A stretch of DNA of 9,821 nucleotides. Source: Betaproteobacteria bacterium (lineage in GTDB: Bacteria; Pseudomonadota; Gammaproteobacteria; Burkholderiales; Burkholderiaceae_C). Every line of letters begins with the position of its first letter. Position 1 is the stretch's first letter. The position numbers and the translations under genes were made by a program. Under the pieces are notes generated by a model. That model was not told the origin of the DNA. It saw only the letters and a program-made list of their open reading frames with translations, and did not search any database. Below, piece after piece: positions 1-6,416 of this stretch. Location: assembly GCA_009925955.1 (NCBI GenBank), contig RFPX01000034.1, positions 1 to 9,821 on the forward strand, given 5' to 3'.

Positions 1-24
1 ATGTCTTATATAAGACATAAGATA
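1..24. promoter_or_regulatory. Palindromic candidate operator upstream of aceA
   Basis: Positions 1-18 read ATGTCTTATATAAGACAT, a perfect inverted repeat with 9-bp arms. A further copy of the half-site ATAAGA (10-15) occurs at 17-22, seven bases on. The site lies about 75 bp upstream of the aceA start codon and is strikingly AT-rich in a GC-rich region. This is what a dimeric repressor or activator site looks like, and isocitrate lyase genes are commonly controlled by carbon source. The cognate regulator cannot be named from sequence. The element begins at the first base of the window, so it may extend further left. The -10 element of the promoter may overlap or follow it, but I see no convincing -35/-10 pair. 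Confidence 0.6.
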
Positions 25-93
25 CAAAATACCACCATCCAAGCGACCCAGACTCACCCTTTCCATCGACCTTCAAGCCCCAAGGAGCTGAAC

Positions 94-1410
94 ATGAAAC
101 GACTGACCCGCGAACAGCAGATTGCCGCACTCGAAAAAGACTGGGCCGAGAACCCGCGCTGGAAGGGTGTGACCCGTGGCTACAGCGCAGCCGATGTGGT
201 GCGCCTTCGCGGCAGCCTCCAGCCTGAGCACACCCTGGCGCAGCGCGGGGCCGAAAAGCTGTGGGACCTGGTCAATGGCGGCGCGCGCAAGGGCTATGTG
301 AACGCCTTTGGCGCCATCACCGCAGGGCAGGCCATGCAGCAAGCCAAGGCAGGCCTGGAGGCCGTGTACCTCAGCGGCTGGCAGGTGGCCGCTGATGGCA
401 ACAGTTCCGAGACCATGTACCCGGACCAGTCGCTCTACGCCTACGACTCGGTGCCCACCATGGTGCGCCGCATCAACAACACCTTCAAGCGCGCCGACGA
501 GATTCAGTGGAGCCGCGGCGTGGGTCCGGAGCATAAAGAGTTCATCGACTACTTCCTGCCCATCGTGGCCGATGCAGAAGCAGGCTTTGGTGGCGTACTC
601 AACGCCTTTGAGTTGATGAAGAACATGATCGCAGCCGGTGCTGCTGGCGTGCACTTCGAGGACCAGTTGGCAGCCGTGAAGAAGTGTGGCCACATGGGCG
701 GAAAGGTGCTGGTTCCAACGGGCGAGGCCGTTGAAAAGCTGATCGCCGCACGGTTTGCAGCCGATGTGATGGGTGTGTCCACCATCGTGCTGGCTCGCAC
801 AGACGCTGAGGCAGCCAACCTGCTGACCAGCGATCACGATGCCAACGACAAGCCCTTCCTGACCGGGGAGCGCACCCCCGAGGGCTTCTACCGCGTGAAG
901 AACGGCATGGAGCAAGCCATCAGCCGTGGTGTGGCCTACGCTCCGTACGCCGACCTCGTGTGGTGCGAAACCGGCACCCCCGACCTGGGCTTCGCACGCG
1001 AGTTCGCACAGGCCGTGCACGCCAAATCCCCCGGCAAGCTGCTGAGCTACAACTGCTCGCCGTCGTTCAACTGGAAGAAGAACCTGGACGACAAGACGAT
1101 TGCCGCGTTCCAGGAGGAGCTCAGTGCATTGGGCTACAAGTACCAGTTCATCACCCTGGCCGGCATCCACATCAACTGGTACCAAACCTTCAAGTTCGCA
1201 CACGCCTATGCCCAAGGCGACGGCATGAAGCACTATGTGGAGATGGTGCAGGAGCCCGAGTTCAAGGCACGCGAGCAGGGCTACACCTTTGTCTCGCATC
1301 AGCAGGAGGTGGGAGCAGGGTACTTCGATGACGTCACCACGGTGATCCAAGGCGGCTCTTCCAGCGTCAAGGCCCTGGCCGGCTCAACCGAGGAAGAGCA
1401 GTTCCACTGA
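94..1410 (+). CDS. aceA: Isocitrate lyase
   Basis: Cleaves isocitrate to glyoxylate and succinate, the first step of the glyoxylate shunt, letting cells grow on acetate, fatty acids or other C2-yielding substrates; cytoplasmic, Mg-dependent, homotetrameric in the family. The 438-residue product has the usual length (E. coli about 434). Visible signatures are the catalytic KKCGH motif at residues 196-200 with Cys198 as active-site base, the metal-binding DAEAGFGG stretch from Asp160, the substrate-binding NCSPS motif at 320-324, and a C-terminus of the GSTEEEQF type. The reading frame is open back to position 1, but the start at 94 is preferred: AAGGAG at 82-87 sits 6 nt upstream, and the protein then begins MKRLTREQQI, as expected for the family. 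The upstream extension would translate the palindromic operator. The malate synthase partner is not in the window. Confidence 0.98.
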   Translation: MKRLTREQQIAALEKDWAENPRWKGVTRGYSAADVVRLRGSLQPEHTLAQRGAEKLWDLVNGGARKGYVNAFGAITAGQAMQQAKAGLEAVYLSGWQVAADGNSSETMYPDQSLYAYDSVPTMVRRINNTFKRADEIQWSRGVGPEHKEFIDYFLPIVADAEAGFGGVLNAFELMKNMIAAGAAGVHFEDQLAAVKKCGHMGGKVLVPTGEAVEKLIAARFAADVMGVSTIVLARTDAEAANLLTSDHDANDKPFLTGERTPEGFYRVKNGMEQAISRGVAYAPYADLVWCETGTPDLGFAREFAQAVHAKSPGKLLSYNCSPSFNWKKNLDDKTIAAFQEELSALGYKYQFITLAGIHINWYQTFKFAHAYAQGDGMKHYVEMVQEPEFKAREQGYTFVSHQQEVGAGYFDDVTTVIQGGSSSVKALAGSTEEEQFH

Positions 1411-1431
1411 CCCCTGGACACGAGGACCGCA

Positions 1432-1467
1432 GGCCCAGGAACCGGACTCAGGCCTTGGGCCTGGGCC
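1432..1467 (+). terminator. Possible hairpin after aceA (weak)
   Basis: GGCCCAGG at 1432-1439 can pair with CCTGGGCC at 1460-1467 (8 bp, 20-nt loop). A competing compact hairpin is CAGGCC-TTG-GGCCTG at 1449-1463. No T-run follows directly; the nearest is a T7 tract at 1503-1509, about 40 nt further and inside the next gene. It could be a weak or Rho-assisted end for aceA, an attenuator-like structure before the bciA-like gene, or simply GC-rich chance pairing. Confidence 0.25.
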
Positions 1468-1486
1468 AGTGCAGTACGCTTGGGCC

Positions 1487-2482
1487 ATGGGCGGTCGTCG
1501 GATTTTTTTGTTGGGGGCCTCGGGCACGATCGGTCAGGCCACGGCTTCGGCACTGACCGCACGTGGCCACGAGGTGGTGGCCCTGGTGCGTTCAGCGCCA
1601 GGGCTGCATCCCGAGGCTGCCGCCGTGCGGCAACGCCTGCGGGCGATGCCCGGGCTGATCCTTCGGGAAGGCAACCCCTTAAGCGGGGAGTCCCTGCGCC
1701 GCGACGGCCTGCGGGGCGAACGGTTCGACGCCTGGGTGTCCTGCCTGGCCTCGCGAACCGGTGCGCCGGCCGATGCGTGGGCGGTGGACCACGCGGCCCA
1801 TGTGCAAGCGCTGCAAGCCTGTCGCGAGGCGGGTGTGGAGCAGGTGGTCCTGCTCTCGGCCCTGTGCGTGCAAAAGCCGCGCCTGGCCTTCCAGCAGGCC
1901 AAGTTGGCCTTTGAGTCGGCCCTGATCGAGTCCGGGCTGAACCACTCGATCGTGAGGCCAACGGCCTTCTTCAAGTCTTTATCGGGGCAGGTGCAGCGCC
2001 TTCGCCAAGGCCGCCCCTTCCTCTTGTTTGGCGACGGATCCCTCACGGCGTGCAAACCGATCGCCGACGAAGACCTGGGCGCCTACTTGGCGCAGTGCAT
2101 AGACGATGCGGCATTGCACCGCCGCGTCCTGCCCATCGGGGGCCCGGGTCCCGCGCTCACGCCGCGCGAGCAAGGGCTCATGCTGTTCGAGGCCCTGGCG
2201 CGCAAACCTCACTTCAAGCAAGTACCCGTGGCCATGATGGACGCTATCGTGGCCGCATTGGCGCTGGCGGGCACGGTGTGGCCCAAAGCGGCCGCGAAAG
2301 CGGAGTTGGCCCGCATCGGCCGCTACTACGCCACGGAGTCCATGTTGGTGTGGGACCCGGTACTGGGCCGCTACAGCGCCGAGGACACACCGGAGTTTGG
2401 CCAGCGCACCTTGGCTGAACACTACCGCGCACTGGCCCGCGGCGAGGTGGCCGACCAGCGCGGGGACCACGCCGTGTTTTGA
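1487..2482 (+). CDS. bciA: BciA-like divinyl chlorophyllide a 8-vinyl-reductase
   Basis: Predicted NAD(P)H-dependent reductase of the atypical short-chain dehydrogenase group, 331 residues. BciA reduces the C8 vinyl group of divinyl (proto)chlorophyllide during (bacterio)chlorophyll synthesis. The Rossmann signature GASGTIG is at residues 10-16, after a short N-terminal strand. The conserved block CVQKPRLAFQQAKLAFE (Lys139 within it) follows, then VRPTAFFKSLSGQV, GDGSLTACKPI, and a C-terminal RIGRYYATESML stretch, all of which I recognise from BciA/DVR proteins. The start is uncertain: ATG at 1487 puts the dinucleotide fold where the family has it, while an in-frame GTG at 1469 adds six residues; neither has a good Shine-Dalgarno. 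The gene follows aceA by 76 bp on the same strand. It could instead be a paralogous NAD-binding protein in a non-phototroph, since no other photosynthesis gene is present here. Confidence 0.78.
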   Translation: MGGRRIFLLGASGTIGQATASALTARGHEVVALVRSAPGLHPEAAAVRQRLRAMPGLILREGNPLSGESLRRDGLRGERFDAWVSCLASRTGAPADAWAVDHAAHVQALQACREAGVEQVVLLSALCVQKPRLAFQQAKLAFESALIESGLNHSIVRPTAFFKSLSGQVQRLRQGRPFLLFGDGSLTACKPIADEDLGAYLAQCIDDAALHRRVLPIGGPGPALTPREQGLMLFEALARKPHFKQVPVAMMDAIVAALALAGTVWPKAAAKAELARIGRYYATESMLVWDPVLGRYSAEDTPEFGQRTLAEHYRALARGEVADQRGDHAVF

Positions 2483-2483
2483 A

Positions 2484-2517
2484 GGGTTGGGACCGGCATC
2501 AGCACGTCCTGAAACCC
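2484..2517. terminator. Possible shared hairpin between convergent genes
   Basis: The 39-bp gap between the converging bciA-like and alcohol dehydrogenase genes can fold imperfectly: GGGTT (2484-2488) with AACCC (2513-2517) and GGAC (2490-2493) with GTCC (2506-2509). No T-tract follows on either strand, so intrinsic termination is not well supported. Confidence 0.2.
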
Positions 2518-2521
2518 AGCG

Positions 2522-3670
2522 TCACAAGGACGCTTCCAAGAGGTCGCGGTAGTCTTGCGCGGTGGCCACAACCGGGTTGGTCTTGTGGCAGTGATCGGCC
2601 AGGGCGCCGGCGATGACACGGTCGAAGACGTCGCGCTGCACACCCAGGGCCGCCAGTCCGCTGGGCAGGCCCAGGCGTGCGTTGAGATCACGAACCGCTT
2701 CGGCCACCTCGGTGCCGGCACGGTCACAGCCACCCAAGCCCATGGCGTTGGCCATGCGCTCCAGCCGCCTGTCGTCTTGGATGGAGGCGGCCTGTGCATT
2801 GAAGCGGATGACCGCTGGCAAGAACAGGGCGTTGAGGGTGCCGTGGTGCAGTTTGGGGTTCACACCGCCCAGGCTATGGCTGAGGGAGTGAACGCAGCCC
2901 AGGCCCTTTTGGAACGCCATGGCACCTTGCATGCTGGCCGACATCATCTGCCAACGGGCTTGGCGGTCCTGGCCGTCCTGCGCGGCCTTCAGGATGTGGC
3001 TCCATCCGCGCTGCAAGCCGTCGATGGCGATGCCGTCGGCCGGCGGGTTGAGCGCAGGTGCCATAAAGGTTTCCATGCAGTGGGCGATGGCGTCCATGCC
3101 GGTAGCCGCCGTGAGCGCAGGGGGCAGGCCCACTGTGAGGTCGGGGTCCAAGATGGCGCCGCGCGGCACCAGATGCCAGCTGTGAAACCCCAGCTTGCGT
3201 CCATCGTCCACGATGATGATGGCCCCGCGCGCCACTTCGCTGCCGGTGCCGGCGGTGGTGGGAACGGCAATCAGGGGTGCCACAGCCGCGGTGATCCGTG
3301 GGCTGCCGCCTTCGATCGTGGCGTAGTGTGTGAGCGGACCTTCATGCGTGGCGGCAATGGAAACACCCTTGGCCAGGTCGATGCTCGAGCCCCCGCCAAC
3401 GGCGATCAGGCCGTCACACCCGGCATGCCGGTAGGCCGAGGCGGCTGCTCGCACGGCCGCCTCCGTCGGGTTGCTGGGGGTGTTGTCGAAGATGGCGTGG
3501 GGCACATCGGCCAAAGCCTTCAAGGCCACGTCCAAAACACCCGCAGCCTTCACCCCGGCATCGGAGACCACCAACGGTCGGGTGATGCCCACCCGGGCGC
3601 ATTCCTGGGGCAGCAGGGCTACCGCGCCATGGTCGAACTGAATCTGGGTCAGATAATGGATCGTGGTCAT
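2522..3670 (-). CDS. Iron-containing (group III) alcohol dehydrogenase
   Basis: Fe-ADH family oxidoreductase of 382 residues, within the usual range, oxidising an alcohol or reducing an aldehyde or maleylacetate-like substrate with NAD(P). The N-terminal Rossmann-like half carries the GGGSSIDLAKG motif at residues 92-102. TTAGTGSE follows at 138-145. The all-helical C-terminal half has the metal ligands: Asp193 and His197 in GMDAIAHCMETF, His261 in GLGCVHSLSHSLGG, and His275 or His276 in LHHGTLNALFLP. All four positions are intact, so it should bind a divalent metal, usually iron. The ATG at 3670 gives the typical MTTIHYLTQIQF start; the frame stays open upstream, but that stretch is antisense to the esterase gene. 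No clear Shine-Dalgarno precedes it. It is divergent from the esterase gene. Exact substrate is unknown; maleylacetate reductase and hydroxybutyrate dehydrogenase are related alternatives. Confidence 0.9.
   Translation of the reverse strand: MTTIHYLTQIQFDHGAVALLPQECARVGITRPLVVSDAGVKAAGVLDVALKALADVPHAIFDNTPSNPTEAAVRAAASAYRHAGCDGLIAVGGGSSIDLAKGVSIAATHEGPLTHYATIEGGSPRITAAVAPLIAVPTTAGTGSEVARGAIIIVDDGRKLGFHSWHLVPRGAILDPDLTVGLPPALTAATGMDAIAHCMETFMAPALNPPADGIAIDGLQRGWSHILKAAQDGQDRQARWQMMSASMQGAMAFQKGLGCVHSLSHSLGGVNPKLHHGTLNALFLPAVIRFNAQAASIQDDRRLERMANAMGLGGCDRAGTEVAEAVRDLNARLGLPSGLAALGVQRDVFDRVIAGALADHCHKTNPVVATAQDYRDLLEASL
3652..3657 (+). promoter_or_regulatory. Candidate -10 element for the esterase gene
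   Basis: GATAAT matches the sigma-70 -10 consensus at five of six positions and stands out in this GC-rich region. It would place the transcript start near 3664, about 22 nt before the GTG at 3686 and its GGAG. No good -35 hexamer is visible at the expected distance. The element lies inside the 5' end of the divergent dehydrogenase gene. Confidence 0.3.
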
Positions 3671-3685
3671 GGCGGAGACAAGACA

Positions 3686-4696
3686 GTGCAAGACGAGCGG
3701 CCATTGTGCACAAGCGACGCGCCTTTCGGCGATCGCGACGATCTGACGCCCGGCATGCGCAAGCTGTTGCAAGGCATCGGGCGCGTGCCCCGCACGCCCT
3801 TTTATGAACAAACCGCGCAGGCGGCGCGTGCGGCCTACGAGCGTGCGGCCGAGGTTCTCGATTTGCCCCGAGCGCCCCTGCCCGTGGTTCAGGCCTTGGC
3901 ACTGCCCAGGAGAGACGGCAGCACCATGGCCGCACGCTTGTACAAGCCCACAGCCCTCGGCGCGCCGTTGCCTGTGCTGCTGTACCTGCATGGCGGCGGC
4001 TTTACGGTGGGCAGCCTCGAAACGCATGACAGCTTGTGCCGACAACTGGCACTTCGCTCGGGTGTGGCCGTGGTGGCCTTGGACTACCGGCTGGCGCCGG
4101 AGCACCGTTTCCCGCGGGCGGTGGAGGATGCCTTTGACGCCCTGAGGGCCTTGGCCGTGTCGGGCGCCCAATGGGGTTTGCTCCAGGACCAACTGGCCGT
4201 GGGCGGTGACAGTGCGGGGGGCACGTTGGCAGCGGTGTGCGCCCTGATGTGCCGAGACGCCGGCATGGCGTTGCGCCTGCAGCTCTTGATCACGCCGGGC
4301 ACAACCGCGTATGCAGATACCCCCTCGCACCAGCGATACGGCGCAGGCTATTTGCTGGACGCCAAGACCATCGAGTGGTTCTTCGCGCACTACATCGACC
4401 GCGACCAACGCAGCGACTGGCGCTTTGCCCCCCTGGGGGCTGACGACTTGGAGGGCGTGGCGCCGGCGGTCCTGCTCTTGGCCGAATGCGATCCGCTGGT
4501 CGACGAAGGCCTGGCTTACGCAGACCGGCTGCGGTGGGCCGGGGTTCCCGTGGACTTGGAGTTGGTGCGTGGCGTGGTGCATGATTTCATCAAGATGGGC
4601 CGCGCCCTGCGAGAGGCGCACCACGCCTTGGACTGGTGTGCACAGGCCCTGCGCTCGGCCTGGCCCACCCACACACCACAAACCTCCAGCCTATGA
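3686..4696 (+). CDS. Alpha/beta hydrolase, hormone-sensitive lipase family (family IV esterase)
   Basis: Predicted carboxylesterase of 336 residues hydrolysing short- to medium-chain esters; no signal peptide, so cytoplasmic. The oxyanion-hole motif HGGGF is at residues 102-106, the nucleophile motif GDSAGG at 174-179 with Ser176, the acid at Asp269 in AECDPL, and the catalytic His299 in VVHDF. A helical cap with LTPGMRKLLQGIG precedes the hydrolase fold, as in family IV. The GTG start at 3686 is chosen because GGAG at 3674-3677 lies 8 nt upstream; ATG 3656 would overlap the divergent dehydrogenase, and ATG 3755 would trim the cap. Its stop overlaps the next start as ATGA (4693-4696), implying translational coupling with the thioesterase-GNAT gene. 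The physiological ester is unknown. Confidence 0.9.
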   Translation: MQDERPLCTSDAPFGDRDDLTPGMRKLLQGIGRVPRTPFYEQTAQAARAAYERAAEVLDLPRAPLPVVQALALPRRDGSTMAARLYKPTALGAPLPVLLYLHGGGFTVGSLETHDSLCRQLALRSGVAVVALDYRLAPEHRFPRAVEDAFDALRALAVSGAQWGLLQDQLAVGGDSAGGTLAAVCALMCRDAGMALRLQLLITPGTTAYADTPSHQRYGAGYLLDAKTIEWFFAHYIDRDQRSDWRFAPLGADDLEGVAPAVLLLAECDPLVDEGLAYADRLRWAGVPVDLELVRGVVHDFIKMGRALREAHHALDWCAQALRSAWPTHTPQTSSL

Positions 4697-5589
4697 ACAC
4701 ATCCGCCTCCACACCCGCTTTGCCGGAACGCCGCAACTTTCGATGCCTGGATCCCCTGCGGGTGCGCTGGGCCGAGGTGGACCTGCAGCAAATCGTCTTC
4801 AATGGCCACTACCTGATGTACTTCGACACGGCCGTGGCGGCGTACTGGCGGCGCATGGCCATGCCGTATCACGAGGCCATGCAGGAGCTGGGCGGTGATT
4901 TGTTCGTGCGCAAGGCGACCCTGGAGTACGAGGCGTCGGCCCGCTACGACGACCAACTGCACATCGGCATGCGACTGGTGCGGCTTGGAACCTCGTCGAT
5001 GACCTTGCAGGCGTGTGCCTTCAAGGGGGTGCGACGGTTGGTGCACGGCGAGATCGTCTACGTATTCGCAGACCCGGCGACACAGACCTCCCGACCCATT
5101 CCGGTCCTGCTGCGCGACTGGATGCAGGCCTTTGAGCGTGGGGAGGCGATGGTCACGGTGGAGGAGGGCGCTTGGGCGACGCTGGGTCCCGAGGCGGCAC
5201 CGCTTCGCACAGCCGTGTTTGAGGGAGAGCAGGGCGTGTCACGCGCCCTGGAGCAAGACGGCTTGGACGCGCAAGCGCACCACGTGGTGGCGCGCAACCG
5301 ACTGGGGCAAGCGGTGGGCACGGGACGGTTGCTGCCGATCGATGCACGCAGCGGAAAGATCGGCCGTATGGCAGTGATGCCCACGGTCCGTGGCGCTGCT
5401 GTGGGCCAGGCCATGCTGCAGACCTTGTGTGAGCGCGCGTGCACGCTGGGCTTGCAAGAAGTGGTTCTGCATGCTCAGGCGCCGGTGTTGGACTTCTACC
5501 GGCGCTCAGGCTTTGAAGTAGCCTCCGAGCCCTTTGAGGAAGCCGGCATCGAACACCGGCTCATGCGCCGGCAGTTGGCGGCAGGCTGA
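4693..5589 (+). CDS. Hotdog acyl-CoA thioesterase fused to GNAT N-acyltransferase
   Basis: A 298-residue two-domain protein. Residues about 20-150 form a 4-hydroxybenzoyl-CoA/YbgC-type hotdog thioesterase: the segment RVRWAEVDLQQIVFNGHYL carries Asp30 at the family's catalytic position. Residues about 169-298 form a GNAT domain most like ElaA, with VFEGEQGV, GRLLPI, the acetyl-CoA-binding RGAAVGQAM loop and FYRRSGF near the end. The linker is short and there is no frameshift, so the fusion looks genuine. Thioesterases hydrolyse acyl-CoA to acid and CoA; GNAT enzymes move an acyl group from CoA to an amine, so both halves use acyl-CoA. Translation likely depends on the upstream esterase gene (ATGA overlap, no independent Shine-Dalgarno seen). 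The 3' end overlaps the opposing NRDE gene by 29 bp. Substrates are unknown. Confidence 0.9.
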   Translation: MNTSASTPALPERRNFRCLDPLRVRWAEVDLQQIVFNGHYLMYFDTAVAAYWRRMAMPYHEAMQELGGDLFVRKATLEYEASARYDDQLHIGMRLVRLGTSSMTLQACAFKGVRRLVHGEIVYVFADPATQTSRPIPVLLRDWMQAFERGEAMVTVEEGAWATLGPEAAPLRTAVFEGEQGVSRALEQDGLDAQAHHVVARNRLGQAVGTGRLLPIDARSGKIGRMAVMPTVRGAAVGQAMLQTLCERACTLGLQEVVLHAQAPVLDFYRRSGFEVASEPFEEAGIEHRLMRRQLAAG

Positions 5590-6415
5590 GGGTCCAGGAC
5601 TGCTCCACCCGGCTGCTGGGCTGGCCTTGAGGGTTCCAGCCTTGTTCCACCACGTGCACCTGCCAGTGTTGCGCGGAGGGCCGACGCACCACAATCACCG
5701 TGGAGCAGCGCGTACCGTATCGCGCATCGGGCGTTTCAATGAAGATGCGGGACAGCCAGCGCTCCCACTCCAGCGGGACTCCGGTTTGAGGCAGGTGTTC
5801 GTCAGCCACGGGCTCGCGGTCGGTCAGGGCCTCAATCAGAAGCGCCGTGAGCGGATCACCAGGCCCCGCGGCCTGGCTGCAGGCCTGGGCCAGGCGCTGC
5901 TTAAGGCGCTGAAGCTTGGGCCACGGGGTGTCCAGCGCCGCGTTGGACAGGCCGTACACACCTGGCTCCAGGTGGTGGCGGTGCCCGTGACGGTTGCTCC
6001 AGCAATGGGCCTGTGCCTTGACCAGGTCCAGGCCCAGCAGGTTGTAACCATTGGTTGGCCAGGCCTGCAGGTGCTGAGACATCTCCTGCTCACTGGGTTC
6101 AGTGCGGAGGGCCTGCAGGGGCGAGGGATCACCCACCGCCCCGCCCTTGAGCCACAGTGGCACGAGCGCCCCGCGTGAGGGCAGGCCTGCTTGTTGCGCG
6201 CCGGGCTCGCGGACATTGGTCAACACGCCGATGCGGCCCTCCCGGCTCAAGCCCAGCCAGGTGCCCCCGGCCTGCAGGTCCTGTCCCGCCAGGATGTCTT
6301 GCCCCTCCCACCACGCCATCGGCCGTGCGGCACGGTCGTGGAACTCGTCACGGTTGGCCGCCAGCACCAGGGGCAGATGCGGATGCACCTGCCAGGCCAT
6401 GGCCATCAGACACAC
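5561..6415 (-). CDS. NRDE/TANGO2-family protein
   Basis: A 284-residue member of the NRDE (TANGO2, Ser/Thr-rich T10) family, probably cytoplasmic. The conserved N-terminus is present: Cys2 directly after the initiator, hydrophobic strand, then NRDE at residues 21-24, followed by the family's PMAWWEG and GGTWLGLSREGRIGVLTN segments. The conserved Cys2 resembles the nucleophile of N-terminal-nucleophile hydrolases. Homologues in eukaryotes have been linked to haem mobilisation and to lipid metabolism, but the bacterial role is unsettled. The start is GTG at 6415, because it gives the MCL N-terminus and has GGAG (plus-strand CTCC at 6423-6426) 7 nt upstream; the frame is open further but without family similarity. 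One base separates it from the ygfZ stop, indicating coupled translation. Its 3' end overlaps the convergent thioesterase-GNAT gene. Confidence 0.93.
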   Translation of the reverse strand: MCLMAMAWQVHPHLPLVLAANRDEFHDRAARPMAWWEGQDILAGQDLQAGGTWLGLSREGRIGVLTNVREPGAQQAGLPSRGALVPLWLKGGAVGDPSPLQALRTEPSEQEMSQHLQAWPTNGYNLLGLDLVKAQAHCWSNRHGHRHHLEPGVYGLSNAALDTPWPKLQRLKQRLAQACSQAAGPGDPLTALLIEALTDREPVADEHLPQTGVPLEWERWLSRIFIETPDARYGTRCSTVIVVRRPSAQHWQVHVVEQGWNPQGQPSSRVEQSWTLSLPPTAGA

Positions 6416-6416
6416 C

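Noticed and set aside
1..93. N-terminal extension of isocitrate lyase from the ATG at position 1
   Set aside because: It would translate the palindrome and an AT-rich leader, has no family similarity, and the start at 94 has a well-placed AAGGAG.
73..1350. 425-codon open frame on the minus strand opposite aceA
   Set aside because: Its His/Leu/Val/Gly-rich product matches no family and it mirrors aceA codons; long antisense frames are common in GC-rich genes with strong third-position bias.
2555..4696. A single 713-residue plus-strand frame, and a matching 719-residue minus-strand frame, across the dehydrogenase and esterase genes
   Set aside because: Each is a real gene plus an open antisense stretch of its divergent neighbour. 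Only 3686-4696 and 2522-3670 show family motifs, so these are not giant fusion proteins.
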